Assembly (NCBI RefSeq): GCF_040958095.1
Contig: NC_091172.1
Span: forward strand, 22,721,753 to 22,785,752
Source: Procambarus clarkii
Lineage: Eukaryota; Arthropoda; Malacostraca; Decapoda; Cambaridae
Reading direction: 5' to 3'
DNA length: 64,000 nucleotides
Shown: positions 27,560-38,139 of the stretch, one piece after another
Position numbering within the stretch: the stretch's first letter is position 1
Layout: the number at the start of each line of letters is the position of its first letter
Position numbers and translations under genes: made by a program
Notes under the pieces: generated by a model
The model's input: only the letters and a program-made list of their open reading frames with translations
What the model was told of the DNA's origin: nothing
Database searches by the model: none

Positions 27560-27920
27560 TATCCCCCTTCCCTTTTCCTTTATTCTACTTGTTTTCTCAC
27601 CTGACCCCGTACTGGTATAAATCAAACGAGATCTGTAATTTCTTATCACTTGAGAATGAACCATGTAGGTTCGAAACGTTGTGCAATTGTATAATAAGTG
27701 TAATACATTCTTTAGCAATTCACTTTTTTCTTCACCTTGAAAAACGAACATGAGTTTTGGAGAACTCCTCTTTCAACTAAACCCTGATGCAGGAATAATA
27801 GTTAGAGGGATAGAAGCCCTAAACCAGAAGATAGTAAATACAGAATATGTGATCATATTTAATGAAACATAGTGTATCATGTGTGTATTCTATCCACTTC
27901 AAGACCCCGAACATGTGTGT
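27560..27920 (+). pseudogene. PLE 5' region with start of ORF, then internal deletion
   Basis: A leader containing TTGAGAATGAACC, ATGTA, GGTTCGAAACG (27650-27680) is followed by an ATG at 27750 and 40 codons beginning 'MSFGELLFQLNPDAGIIVRG' to a stop at 27872. Then the PLE 3' end ATTCTATCCACTTCAAGACC appears at 27886. The arrangement suggests the N-terminus of a PLE frame joined to its end by deletion. Calling it the PLE start is inference. Confidence 0.4.
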
Positions 27921-27928
27921 ATCTATGT

Positions 27929-27931
<3 letters not shown>

Positions 27932-28023
<92 letters not shown>
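27932..28023. repeat. (TA)n microsatellite, 5' flank of PLE-3
   Basis: About 45 TA units ending where PLE-3 coding homology begins. Confidence 0.95.
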
Positions 28024-28025
<2 letters not shown>

Positions 28026-28528
28026 CACTAACTTGCTTAAACTCACAAGTTTGAAGTTAAACAACACCACACTCAGACCCTTAAAAGAGATGGAAATTTC
28101 TGGGTATTTAGGCCCCCTTCCCCCCCCCCCCAAATATCCCCACTTCCCAAGGGTACTAGAGCAGGTGAGAGGTCATTCACGTACCAGCTCACGTACTGTT
28201 AAAGGCATACCAGCCTTTAATAGCCAGATAGTTGTCAGGAGAGGTGACACGTCGCCAATATACATTATTCTTAAGAAAGACGAATATCTGGAAAAAATGA
28301 ACCTCATACTCTCTGACCAAACTAAATTCCAAAGGGTAACGAAGTACACTACAGCCGAATTGAAAACGAAGGTAAACAGATTGATCGAAACTGTGAACGC
28401 CAAGAAATCCGGACTCCACCTGCCAAAAGTTACTGGGGGAATACAAACCTGGGTATGCCAATGGAAATGTCAAGACCCACAAGCCTGGAAACCCACTTTG
28501 GCCAATCATCAACCAGATACCCACACCC
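28024..28528 (+). pseudogene. PLE-3 RT, N-terminal part
   Basis: Reads 'VVRRGDTSPIYIILKKDEYL', 'EKMNLILSDQTKFQRVTKYT', 'LHLPKVTGG' and, in a second frame, 'NPLWPIINQIPTP'. In Penelope-like RTs the same order (xRGDxxxxxxxxxKxxYLxKM, then the K...PLRPIIS block) precedes motif A. It is interrupted after 'IPTP' by a nested LINE and resumes at 29129. Confidence 0.75.
28517..28528. repeat. 12-bp target-site duplication, left
   Basis: ATACCCACACCC; an identical copy lies at 29117-29128. Confidence 0.9.
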
Positions 28529-29116
28529 TTTTTTTTTTTTTTTTTTTTATTAAGTTATGAGGTACATCTGCATTAGTGCAGCTACCCTAGACTATATGAA
28601 GTGAAGTACAGTGTGTCAAAAAAGCTAACTAGGTGATGCTATAAAATCCCCATCACACAGGATGGTTAGTCATACAGAAGCATGTGATAAGCGGTCTGCA
28701 CTGGCAGACTTCGGATGCATTTTGAGGATATCAACAACACAAGATTGAATAAGGTAGCAGTGGTAATACAAGTCCCCATCTCGCAGGATGGTTAGTCATA
28801 CAGAGCCATGTGTTTAATAGCCTGCACTGGCAAATTTTGGGTATACTGTGAGGATATCTTCAAGAATACGAGAGTGAATAAAGTAATTGCAAAGCTCCAG
28901 GTACCTCATGCCAACTGGTCTGAAAGGTCTAATAACTGGGCATTCAGTGATGTAGTGCGGGAGATCATGCCGTAGTTCCTGCTCACAGAGTTTGCAACTG
29001 GAGTGCTCAGGATTGGGAGACCCGTCACCTGCAGCCACCTGCCACAGGTAACGGTAACCCAACCTGATCCTTGCAACCACTGTGTCGCACAGTCTAGTGG
29101 ACGTTTTGTGCTGTCC
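28529..29116 (-). mobile_element. 5'-truncated LINE nested in PLE-3
   Basis: Begins with T20 (the poly(A) of a minus-strand insertion). Its coding end (28814-29116) reads 'TVVARIRLGYRYLWQV', 'SCKLCEQELRHDLPHYITEC' and 'ILEDILTVYPKFASAGY' then stop: the Cys/His C-terminus of the RNase H-bearing LINE group. About 125 bp around the stop are tandemly duplicated (28648-28770 and 28770-28890). Exact 12-bp duplications flank it. Confidence 0.88.
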
Positions 29117-29128
29117 ATACCCACACCC
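29117..29128. repeat. 12-bp target-site duplication, right
   Basis: ATACCCACACCC, where the PLE-3 reading frame resumes. Confidence 0.9.
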
Positions 29129-29945
29129 ACATACAGACTGGCTAAGCAACTCTACGGGTTGCTGACTCCTTATGTACCTTGTGCTTTCAGCCTGAAGTCT
29201 CCCAAGAAATTTGTTGACTTACTGCGGGGAGCACAGGCCACAGGGATAAGAGCCTCGTTGGATGTAGAGTCACTATTTATCATCGTACTTGTGGATGAAA
29301 CAATCGGGATGATAGCGGATAGAGTGTATTGTGACCCGGCTTGCACTTCTCTTGACATACCAGAAAACATACTCAGGAAATTACTACAAGCCTGCACTAA
29401 AGAGGCACTCTTCTTGAGCCCAGATGAGCACATGTATAAGCAAGTAGATGGGGTCGCCATGGGTTCTCCCCTAGGTGTCCTGTTTGCGAACTTCTACATG
29501 GGTACCATCGAGCAGAGGGTCTTAGTTGACATGGAATTGAAACCCGCCATATACTGCAGGTATGTTGACGACATTTTTACACAGGTACCTGATGTCAGAT
29601 GTCTGCAGCAGCTATAGGAGGCATTTGAGCAGAATTCTGTGTTGAGTTTCACTTATAAGATGGAGAACAATGGGAAGCTGCCCTTTCTGGATGTAACAGT
29701 CATGGAAAGGAGCGGAGGCTTCCAAACTGCAGTCTACACTAAGGAAACAAACATAGGAATGTGCCTCAGTGCCAATAGTGACTGCCCAGACAGGTACAAG
29801 AGGAGTGTTGTCAACACTTACGTCGACCGTGATCTCAGCCACAGCTCAAGATGGAAGCAAGTCGATGAAGAACTCTGTAGGGTAAGGCAGGTCCTAGTCA
29901 ACAATGGCTTCTCTAACGATTTTGTTGAAGGTATCATAAAAATAT
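29129..29945 (+). pseudogene. PLE-3 reverse transcriptase core
   Basis: Continues the interrupted RT: 'TYRLAKQLYGLLTPYVPC', 'SLKSPKKFVDLLRGA', motif A region 'IRASLDVESLFIIV', 'KQVDGVAMGSPLGVLFANFY' (motif B) and the catalytic YVDD at 29571-29582, then 'GKLPFLDVTVMERS' and 'RRVRQVLVNNGFSND'-type sequence. One nonsense codon at 29615 (Lys to stop) and another at 29945 interrupt an otherwise readable frame. The YVDD box is intact. Confidence 0.85.
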
Positions 29946-29947
29946 AG

Positions 29948-30555
29948 GTGAAACACCATGCAACCTCTGAAGAGTCAACCAACACAACACTTGTAACCCC
30001 TATTAGACTGTTATACAGGAACTTCTTTTTGACGGCTCATAAAACAGAGGAAAGGGTCCTGAAAGATATTGTTGATAGGAACGTTATCCCCATAGACAAA
30101 AATCAGAAAATACAATTGACAGTTTACTATAAAAGCAAAAAACTACCAATCAATTCATGAAAAACTCCCCAGACACCACGCAGAATGCCTTGAAGGAAAC
30201 CAACGTCGTCTATGCCTTTAAATGCCCACTTGGGGACTGTAAGCCCCAAAGGACTCAGTATATAGGCAAGACAACAACGTCTCTTTCCAGGCGATTAACA
30301 GTGCATAAGCAACAGTGCTCCATTAAGGAACATATAATCTCTTCTCACAACCAGACCATCACCAGAGAAATCTTAACAAACAACCCAGAAATCATCGATA
30401 AGTACAGCGATAGCAGGCAGCTCGACATCAGTGAGGCACTACACATCAAAAAGTCAACACCAGCAATCAACAGCCAAATAATGCACAACTATATTCTATC
30501 CACTTCAAGACCCCGAACCAATATGGAAGCAGCGAGAGGAAGAATGGGTCAATAG
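29948..30555 (+). pseudogene. PLE-3 GIY-YIG endonuclease
   Basis: Linker 'ERVLKDIVDRNVIPIDKNQK', a frameshift near 30150, then the endonuclease: 'NVVYAFKCPLGDC' as the GIY strand, 'QYIGKTTTSLSRRL' with YIG at 30259-30267 and the catalytic-region Arg, 'HIISSHNQTITREIL', and the family end 'SDSRQLDISEALHIKKS', stopping at 30555. In Penelope-like elements this nuclease nicks the insertion site. Confidence 0.85.
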
Positions 30556-30870
30556 GCCTTCTGCCGTTACTTCCATTCTTATGTTCTCATATCCAAGTTA
30601 TACCCATTGTTTCGTGTTCTGTCTTGTGTTTGTCACAAGTTTGTTCACCTCACCCAAAACTTTTGTACCATATCACCTCACCCAATAGAGTATAAGTACG
30701 ATGAATTTGTGTGCAAATTGTCTTTGAAAATGTAATAAGCCATTACAAAACGCGTTCAGGCGTCAGACCATAAATTAAAGGGATTTTTGGAGAATTGATA
30801 TTTCCATTACCACCGACAGTGAAGAAAAACATAAGAAATATTGAGAAAATTCGTTAATAAGTATAGTGAG
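30556..30870 (+). mobile_element. PLE-3 3' UTR and pseudo-LTR
   Basis: Contains two diverged TCACCTCACCCAA units, the hammerhead-like motif D and the terminal AAGAAATATTGAGAAAATTCG block shared with PLE-1. Confidence 0.7.
30720..30769 (+). ncRNA. Hammerhead-like motif, copy D
   Basis: GTCT, core TTGAAAAT, stem II GTAAT/ATTAC (loop AAGCC), AAAA in place of GAAA, stem III ACGC/GCGT with a 6-nt loop, C, AGACC. Stem II is the clearest of all copies. The G12-equivalent change predicts loss of cleavage. Confidence 0.47.
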
Positions 30871-31462
30871 TGTAATAGGTAATAAGTACAATGCGTACAG
30901 TGTATTACAGTCTATTACAGCTAAATGTGTAACGTGTTACAAAACATCACAATGGACTATGATTTATTATCATCTCTCTCATCACTGTGAATGAAACGAA
31001 ACGCAGAACAATTAATTGCAATTAGACTAGGGTGCCCAATAGCAATTATGGCAACGGAAAAGAAAATAAATTTCATTATTAAAAGGAAGAAAAAATGTCG
31101 CTGGTCTTCATTGTCCAATTATGAGAGAAATCGATTTTTTTTTAAATAAATAATAGTGATGTTAAGTTCAAATTAGCAGTGTGAGGGTTCTGCTACACAT
31201 GGCGAGGAAACACATTACACGGAAAACAGTACAAATAGTTGCTACTAGGCTCGTGCTGCTTAATTCCAGTAAATGCCATGCTTTTGTTTTTGATCAAATT
31301 GAAGTGTTCTAAATTTCAGGTCAGTACAAAGAGGAGTTCTCGAGATTTCAAACCTAATTATTGTAAAAGATATATTGAAATAAAGAAAACTAGAAAAAAG
31401 ACAAAAAACGAAAATGATAGACTAAAGAAATCATCTGTTAATTAATATAAATGCAACGGTCT
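30871..31462. other. No gene seen
   Basis: AT-rich mixed sequence without domain, SINE or tandem structure that I recognise. Confidence 0.4.
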
Positions 31463-31565
31463 GTCTATTCGAGGTTGGAGGTCAGGCGCTTGAGGCTATC
31501 TTCACCCATTTTTTTTCCAATAATTGTTGTTGGGTACGTGCCTAACATGGCCGGATCGAGATTAA
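31463..31565 (+). repeat. Direct repeat Y, copy 1
   Basis: GGTTGGAGGTCAGGCGCTTG...CATGGCCGGATCGAG, repeated with about 75-80% identity at 32415-32515. Confidence 0.6.
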
Positions 31566-32414
31566 CTTAAAAAAAATTGTACCATGTGATATTGCACCCA
31601 AATTACCCTTACGAAAATCTAACAATACGATATAAATTTAGTCTGAATTCTTATTTTTTGAAGTATCGAAAACTGTATTAATCACAATAAAACTAACAAA
31701 AAATCTAATAATAATGCTCTTTACCACAAAACACTTCGATTTGTGTTTCCAGACTTTATGGATTTTGTGTTGATGACCCGGACTATGTGTACAGTGTTCT
31801 TATAGTGTTATTTGTGATATTATAGGAGAAGGGAGGGGAAATGAGTGGAAGGGATGGGCGGGGGGAGAGAGGATGAGGGAAGAGGAAGGGATGGGGAGAA
31901 GGGAGGATAATAGGGAAGGATGGTCGAAGAGAGGGTAGAGAAGAAAAGTAAAGTAATTATCAGGAGAAAGCGCTAATCCAGTATTCCAATATTGAACTGG
32001 AAACGGATACGAGGACAGGATAGGAGTATGGAGGGAAGGAATGGTACCCATCCACTTGGACCAATGACCATCCACTCGAACACTGACTTGAAAAAAAATG
32101 CGAGACAGTCGCTATACCGACCAGTCCGAGGAGAAGAAACGGGAGACAGATAGAGGTCTGTCTCCAGGGGTACCCCAGGCGCCACTGGGTACCTCTCCCA
32201 GTATATAAACTAAGGAATAATAAATCTGACTCAACAAAATCAAGAAGGCAGGACAGTGAGAGAAGCACCAAGGAGCCGCGACAACAACGGCAGTTATCTC
32301 TGCCGGAAACTTGTCCTTCTTATCCTGGCAGCTGAGCGGAAGTCTTCTCTCCTCAGTATCTATATCTCTAAGTGTACTACTGTGTACTATCTATATCTAT
32401 CTATATCTAGCTAC
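31566..32414. other. Segment between direct repeats Y
   Basis: Purine-rich GGGAAGGATGG-like run at 31820-31940; a fragment AATTATCAGGAGAAAGCGC (31955) of the family 1 SINE; TATA-like AGTATATAAACTAAGG at 32200. No ORF of note. Confidence 0.4.
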
Positions 32415-32515
32415 TACTGCGGGTGTGTTTGAGGATGGAGGCCAGATGCTTGGGGCTATGTTTTCCCAGTAACTGGTGTTTGGTAGGTGGCCAGCATGGC
32501 CAGGTCGAGGTCGGC
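32415..32515 (+). repeat. Direct repeat Y, copy 2
   Basis: GGATGGAGGCCAGATGCTTG...CAGCATGGCCAGGTCGAGG. Whether the pair are LTRs or independent insertions is open. Confidence 0.6.
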
Positions 32516-32930
32516 ACTAATCAAGCGAGTACAACACAACATGGTGCCACAGGGACCCCTATCCTGGCAACGCACAGATCGGTATGACGTTGAAAACGTT
32601 AACAACTCAATGCATTTTTCTATTACTGACGTTTGCAAATTTTTATTTTTTTAATATTTTTATTTATCATAATTTGGTAATAATAGGAGTCACCATCCCA
32701 GTCCCTTCCACCCTTCCCTCAGTACATACCTCCCGGACAGTCACATGTCCCAAGTCTGTCTCTGGTAGTGATACACACTGACACATGCTACATAGTGATG
32801 TGATACATAGTGACAGACAAATCCACATAGTGACATGTGATACATAGTAATGTATCCCATGATATGATTTACACATACCACATACCACAGGGTGTGATTT
32901 ACCCATACCCTTTTTCATAGCCCCTCTTAC
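32516..32930. other. Short local repeats, no gene
   Basis: TACATAGTGA-type short repeats at 32780-32860. Confidence 0.5.
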
Positions 32931-33860
32931 TTCCTGGGCTGTGATTGGTTGCCCATACTCGTCATCACTAAACTGTGCTCTTGTTATCCTAATTCTTCTG
33001 TCATCATGACGCAGGAAGCTGTTCCCTGCTTACTTCTGCAGGGAGGGAGGAGGATGCTGCATCACTCCACTTGTGAATTAGTTCCTCAGCCTTACCCTGG
33101 GGGTCTTTGTGAGCCGCAGGCCGGGCTCTGCCCCCCTTAGCTATCTGAATTTTTGCCCACACTTTCTTGCAGATGTTTCCTGTCCAATAGAGCTAGTGAA
33201 CTCAAGCCATTGTCTTTCCCGCTCTTTAACCTTCTCTTCCCTGGCTACTTGACACACAGTTTTAAACAATTCTTGGTTACTGTCAGTGGGATGTCTCCGG
33301 TACTCTCTACTCATGGCCCTTACATTTGCATTGAACATCTTTATGTAATCGTTCTCATACCATTTTATTTTCTTCCTCTGAGGGTTGCTGCGCCCAGTCG
33401 TACGGCGCGGAACTCTTAGGCAGTGCTCAATTTGGTGATTAAGGTCATCAACAAGTGTATCAATATCTTCTGGGATTTGGTATTCCGTGAACCAGTCACT
33501 CATCTTGTTTATGAAGTGCGGCCTCATATCCGCTCCTAATGATAACCTTTTTCTATTATTTTTATCTTTCCTTCTCTTACTCATGTCGACGGTGGTAATC
33601 AGTGCCCAGTGGTCACTACATAAACTGTGCACAATGTGTGTACTGGCATCCGTGTCCTGTGCATTCAGCAGGAGAGCATAGTCTAATCTTCTTCTTCCTC
33701 TGAGGAGAGTTGGTTGTTCATCACCCAGGACTGTAAGGTTTTCACCTCCGAGCATAATGTGTGCTTCGCGGGGTATTGTGCCAAGCTGGAGCCGGCCAGG
33801 CGGACTCTTGGACTCGGTGACTCTCTACCACTGGGATTTCCACTGGGGGATATTTGTAGT
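32931..33860 (-). pseudogene. LINE AP-endonuclease end and linker to RT
   Basis: A 204-residue minus-strand frame begins in the C-terminal part of an APE-type endonuclease: 'GRRRLDYALLLNAQDTDAST', then 'SLCSDHWALITTVD', the S-D-H motif that supplies the catalytic His in LINE endonucleases. A basic linker ('KWYENDYIKMF', 'AREEKVKERERQW') leads towards RT, which decays after 'FR'. A preceding frame reads 'NIPQWKSQW'. The family is CR1/Jockey-like; RT motifs are not preserved. Confidence 0.75.
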
Positions 33861-33937
33861 GGTGTTGTTTGCTGTGTGTATGGTGTGTGTGTGTATGGGT
33901 AAGTGTGTGTATATGTGTACGTGTATGTGTGTTTGTG
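33861..33937. repeat. GT-rich tract
   Basis: Imperfect GT dinucleotides; it ends at the CR1-like 3' end. Confidence 0.8.
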
Positions 33938-34250
33938 TGTACTCATCTAGTTGTACCCACCAAGTTGTGCTTGCCAGGGTTGAGCTTCGGCTCTTTGGTC
34001 CCGAAGATTCCACCCATTCTCAACCGTCAATCAACAGGTGTACAGGTTCCTGGGCCTATTGGACTCTATCATATCTACACTTGAAACTGTGTATGGAGTC
34101 AGCCTCCACCATATCACTGCCTAATGCACTCCATTTACTAACTACTCTGACACTGAAAAAGTTCTTTCTAATGTCTCTGTGGCTCATTTGGGTACTCAGC
34201 TTCCATCTGTGTCCCGTTGTTCGTGTCCCTCCAGTGTTGAATAGTTCAAC

Positions 34251-34253
<3 letters not shown>
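33938..34253 (-). mobile_element. CR1-like LINE 3' end
   Basis: Inverse 3' tail (ACTCATCTAGTTGTACCC), then minus-strand coding 'TTGHRWKLSTQMSHRDIRKN' and 'FFSVRVVSKWSALGSDMV' to 'SFKCRYDRVQ'. GT tracts lie on both sides. Confidence 0.82.

Positions 34254-34296
<43 letters not shown>
34254..34296. repeat. (GT)n microsatellite
   Basis: Perfect GT run at the 5' truncation of the minus-strand CR1-like copy. Confidence 0.95.
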
Positions 34297-34300
<4 letters not shown>

Positions 34301-34450
34301 CCCACCAAGCCAGTCCTGGGAACAAGAGTCACCACTAAGAGCCCACCAAGCCAGTCCTGGGACCAAGAGTCACCACTAAGAGCCCACCAAGCCAGTCCTG
34401 GGACCAAGAGTCACCACTAAGAGCCCACCAAGCCAGACCTGGGGACAAGA
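34297..34450. repeat. 41-bp minisatellite, about 4 copies
   Basis: The unit contains AAGAGCCCACCAAGCCAGTC and CTGGGACCAAGAGTCACCAC. Confidence 0.9.
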
Positions 34451-34784
34451 GCCCCACATAAGGAGACCCGCCGTAATCAACTGTAGGTGAAGGCGGCCAG
34501 TGGTGGAGGCAGCTCACTCACACACACACAGCACAAGGGATGACCTCTCTCACCCTCACTCACTAACACCTAACCACGCGGCTTCGTAATCTCACTATCT
34601 GGTGATAATGAGAAAAACAGAGTATTTGTTGACATGGTTGGCCATTTGATAAAGGGAATCGAGAGATGAATCCTTATGAATTATCCAGTCTGGTAATAAC
34701 GAGAAGGATTCTACATAGGGGATGAGATCACCTATAATGGAGAAGAGCTCAGGAATGCTACCGGGAACATACATCTGAAATGCA
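34451..34784. other. No gene recognised
   Basis: A minus-strand open frame exists across 34595-34903, but it runs into the fold-back element and matches no family I know. Confidence 0.4.
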
Positions 34785-34984
34785 GGCGATAAGTCACAAT
34801 AACGTGGCTGAAGTATGTTGACCAATCCACACACTAGAAAATGAAGGGACGACGAAGTTTCGGTCCGTCCTGGACCATTCTCAAGTCGATTGTGGCAAGA
34901 CAATCGACTTGAGAATGGTCCAGGACGAAGCGAAACGTCGTCGTCGTCGTCCCTTCATTTTCTAGTGTGTGGATTGGTCTATAT
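34785..34984. mobile_element. Fold-back element, copy 2
   Basis: Arms 34820-34893 and 34900-34979 are inverted around GGCAAG. It shares the flank GTCACAATAACGTGGCT and the core GGTCCAGGACG with copy 1 at 7366-7556. The arms extend further to the centre than in copy 1 (TCAAGTCGATTGT/ACAATCGACTTGA). A (GTC)n expansion is seen in one arm. Confidence 0.85.
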
Positions 34985-35411
34985 GTGAAATGTAAAGTTT
35001 AAATTAGTATCCCCCCTCAAGGCGGAGATTTACGACACACGTTATTCAATACATTAATAAACAGAACATCCCAGGGTTCATACAGGTGCTCCTAGATACA
35101 AGTGGAGCAGCCTGACCCAAGCTGAGATTGGTTATAGTAGACGAGGAACCCAAATACGAAGGTAGAGGACGAAGAAATAAAAATACCCAAATAGGAATGA
35201 TTTGAAGCGTGCCTAGACGGCCAGCAGGTGTCTGGCCATGAGGGAGGATGTTCGGGCCAGAGTTACACCTGTGGAAAACATCACACTGGTACCTTAATTG
35301 TGGCCAGCAAGACCACTAACGTCCTCTGTTGACGCCAGGATATACCGCTGAGGGCTGTTGGGATGTTGTCTTGTGTATAGTGTATATGTGTATTATTAGA
35401 GCCGTGATATA
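34985..35411. other. No gene seen
   Basis: Mixed sequence; no repeat or frame that I can support. Confidence 0.4.
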
Positions 35412-35679
35412 GCAGTCTCCGTGGTTTAGTGGTAAGACACTCGCCTGGCGTTCCGCGAGCGCTATGTCATGGGTTCGTATCCTGGCCGGGGAGGATTTAA
35501 TGGGCGCAATTCCTTAACTGTAGCCTCTGTTTAACGCAACAGTAAAATGTGTACTTGGATGAAAAAACGATTCTTCGCGGCAGGGGATCGTATTCCAGGG
35601 ACCATAGGATTAAGGACTTGCCCGAAACGCTACGCGTACTAGTGGCTGTACAAGAATGTAACAACTCTTGTATATATCT

Positions 35680-35724
<45 letters not shown>

Positions 35725-35725
35725 C
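35412..35725 (+). mobile_element. tRNA-derived SINE, family 2, full length with poly(A)
   Basis: Head CCGTGGTTTAGTGGTAAGAC (A box) and GGGTTCGTATCC (B box), body AACAGTAAAATGTGTACTTG, then the tail CTTGCCCGAAACGCTACGCG and CTAGTGGCTGTACAAG, ending in about 40 A. The tail matches the fragments at 6983-7145, 42463-42600 and 58497-58605. Confidence 0.82.
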
Positions 35726-35774
35726 ACTATACAGCGTTCTTGGATAATAGGTATATACTTATCCTGGCTTTATC

Positions 35775-36012
35775 ACATCCAGTGTAGCTATCAGTCCTGG
35801 TATGCTGTTTGATAGTTCTGTCATGCTGTCAGATAGTCCTGGTATGCTGTCAGATAGTCCTGGTATGCTGTCAGATAACCAGTCCTGGTATGCTGTCAGA
35901 TAGTCCTGGCATAAGACAAGAGCCACCCACTGTGGTCCTGGTATCTGTCAGATAGTCCTGGCATGCTGTCAGATAGTCCTGACATGCTGTCAGATAGTCC
36001 TGACATGCTGAC
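35775..36012. repeat. 20-bp degenerate minisatellite
   Basis: Units CTGTCAGATAGTCCTGGTAT and close variants, interrupted at about 35912. Confidence 0.85.
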
Positions 36013-36173
36013 GTAATTGGACGCAGCGTGTAAGAGGCCAAGCAGCATGAATGACTGGCTGGCACAGTCCTGCTCCCAGCTACGTCATCTATGGCGGTGA
36101 TTTGTTTCGTAACATCGCAGTCAAACTTTTCAGTCTTGCACACACACACTTCTTAACAACACTTGAAGTCTGA

Positions 36174-36202
36174 TTACACGCACATGCGCGCGCGCACACA
36201 CA
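36174..36202. repeat. (CA)(CG) dinucleotide tract
   Basis: CACGCACATGCGCGCGCGCA then CACACA, directly 5' of the CR1-like copy. Confidence 0.8.
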
Positions 36203-36534
36203 GGATAGATAAGGATGGACTATTCAACACGGGTGGGACGCGAACAAGGGGACACAGGTGGAGACTGAGTACCCACATGAGCCACAGGGACGTTAGAAAG
36301 AACTTTTTCAGTGTCAGAGTAGTTAACAGGGGCAGTGATGTGGCGGAGGCTGACTCCATACACAGTTTCAAGTGTAGATATGATAGAGCCCAGTAGGCTC
36401 AGGAACCTGTACATCAGTTGATTGACGGTTGAGAGGCGGGACCAAAGAGCCAAATAGAAGGGAATTATCAGGAGAAAGCGCCAAGCTATTACCACTCGAA
36501 GCTCAACCCTCGTCAGTACAATTAGGTGAGTACA
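36203..36534 (+). mobile_element. CR1-like LINE 3' end with 44-bp insertion
   Basis: Codes 'RIDKDGLFNTGGTRTRGHRW', 'NFFSVRVVNRGSDV' (a short deletion of the WNAL block) and 'SIHSFKCRYDRAQ' then stop. In the 3' UTR a 44-bp piece at 36456-36499 (GGAATTATCAGGAGAAAGCG) interrupts the tail; it matches the inverse of the family 1 SINE tail at 6690-6730. The tail ends AATTAGGTGAGTACAG. Confidence 0.82.
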
Positions 36535-36535
36535 G

Positions 36536-36705
36536 GTCCTCACAGCCGAGTGGGACAGCGCTCGGGTTTCGTAGTCCTAAGGGCCCGGGTTCAATTCTCA
36601 CTCGACTCAGAAACAAATGGCCAGAGTTTCTTTCACCTGATGGGCCTGTTCACTTAGCATAAATAGCTACCTGGAAGCTAGCCAGCTGCTACGGACTGCA
36701 TTCTG
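36536..36705 (+). mobile_element. tRNA-derived SINE, family 3
   Basis: Head GGTCCTCACAGCCGAGTGGG with B box GGGTTCAATTCTC, body CCAGAGTTTCTTTCACCTGA, inserted immediately after the CR1-like 3' end. Confidence 0.72.
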
Positions 36706-36720
36706 TGGTGTGTGTGTGTG

Positions 36721-37192
36721 TACTCACCTATTTGTACTCACCTAATTGCGCTTGCGGGGGTTGAGCTTTGGCTCTTTGGTCCCGCCTCTCAACTGTCAAT
36801 CACCTGGTGTACAGGTTCCTGAGCCTACTGGGTTCTATCATATCTACACTTGAAACTGTGTATGGAGTCAGCCTCCACCACATCACTGCCTAATGCATTC
36901 CATCCTGTTAACTACTCTGACACTGAAAAAGTTCTTTCTAACGTCCCTGTGGCTCATGTGGGTACTCAGTTTCCACCTGTGTCCCCTTGTTCGCGTACCA
37001 CCAATGTTGAATAGTTTATCCTTGTTTACCCGGTCGATTCCCCTGAGGATTTTGTAGGTTGTGATCATGTCTTCCCTTTACTCTTCTGTCCTCCAGGGTC
37101 GTTAGGTGCATTTCACGCAGCCATTCCTCGTAAATCATGCCTCTTAGTTCTGGGACCAGTTTAATGGCATACCTCTGGACTTTTTCCAGCTT
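36721..37192 (-). mobile_element. CR1-like LINE 3' part
   Basis: Inverse tail with a tandem 14-bp end (ACTCACCTATTTGT, ACTCACCTAATTGC), then minus-strand coding from '[20 protein letters not shown]' through 'TTLEDRRV', 'GGTRTRGHRWKLSTHMSHRD' and 'NFFSVRVV'. GT repeats lie on both sides (36704-36721 and 37193-37217). Confidence 0.83.
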
Positions 37193-37416
<224 letters not shown>

Positions 37417-37497
37417 GTAGTATATATGAGAAGGAACAATGCATCGTGAGTCAGTACGGCAGAGTTAGACACGGGACAGTTAGGCAGGCGTGATCCA

Positions 37498-37570
37498 AGA
37501 GCAACAAGCAACACCTAGAGAGCCAGCCAGAGGCTTAAGGGCCTCCGCAGGAATTTCGCCTCAAACAAAC
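37498..37570 (+). mobile_element. Tail family T fragment
   Basis: CAACAAGCAACACC, GAGAGCCAGCCAGAGGCTTA and GCAGGAATTTCGCC: the LINE tail of 9541-9627 without a long poly(A). Confidence 0.6.
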
Positions 37571-37944
37571 CCCAAATAAACTAACAGCAAGATCCCTCAG
37601 GCACTAACTGGCTCTGAAGACAGAGTAACTGTAGCACACAATAACGTCGGAAAGAACACGGGTTCCGCTTCACTTCGGATGCCCAGTCAATGTGCTGTAC
37701 AGTCACCCAGCTGACACAGGAGCCTTGATCAAAATCTATCAATATGAGACTCGTGTTGATGTATATTGATGCATGTTTGCTATGTACATTGATCATAAAA
37801 GTCGTGCTGGTGTATAATGATGTACTATGGGAGGTATATACCCGGCGCTGCTCGGGAACCCACATATCTTAACTACACGCGATCTTCATCACTCATCCGT
37901 TGTTATTAACGCAACCAATTATCTCTGTATCCAGGACGAACAGA
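37571..37944. other. No gene recognised
   Basis: One minus-strand open frame without similarity that I recognise. Confidence 0.35.
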
Positions 37945-38115
37945 ACCGACACTGCGTCTGTGGCTGTTCAATAAATCTCTGAACTATATGTTTGACACAT
38001 CTCTCTCCCTGTCCACGGAGGACACAAGAAAATATATATATGCTGGTTAGCGGTGTAAATGTGTGGCCACGTCTGTGGTAGAAAATAATAATAAAAAAAA
38101 ACTGCTTGCTCGTGT
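37945..38115 (-). repeat. Dispersed repeat X, copy 2
   Basis: Inverse homologue of 2505-2680; it abuts the C-rich minisatellite just as copy 1 abuts its minisatellite. Confidence 0.6.
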
Positions 38116-38139
38116 GGAGCGGCGGTTGTGTTCCGACAC

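Noticed and set aside
33141..33755. Host AP endonuclease gene
   Set aside because: Only the LINE-type C-terminal SDH motif followed by an RT linker is present; it is a retrotransposon remnant.
35412..35500. tRNA gene with TGGTTTAGTGGT A box
   Set aside because: Joined to a SINE body, tail and long poly(A); dispersed copies of the tail exist.
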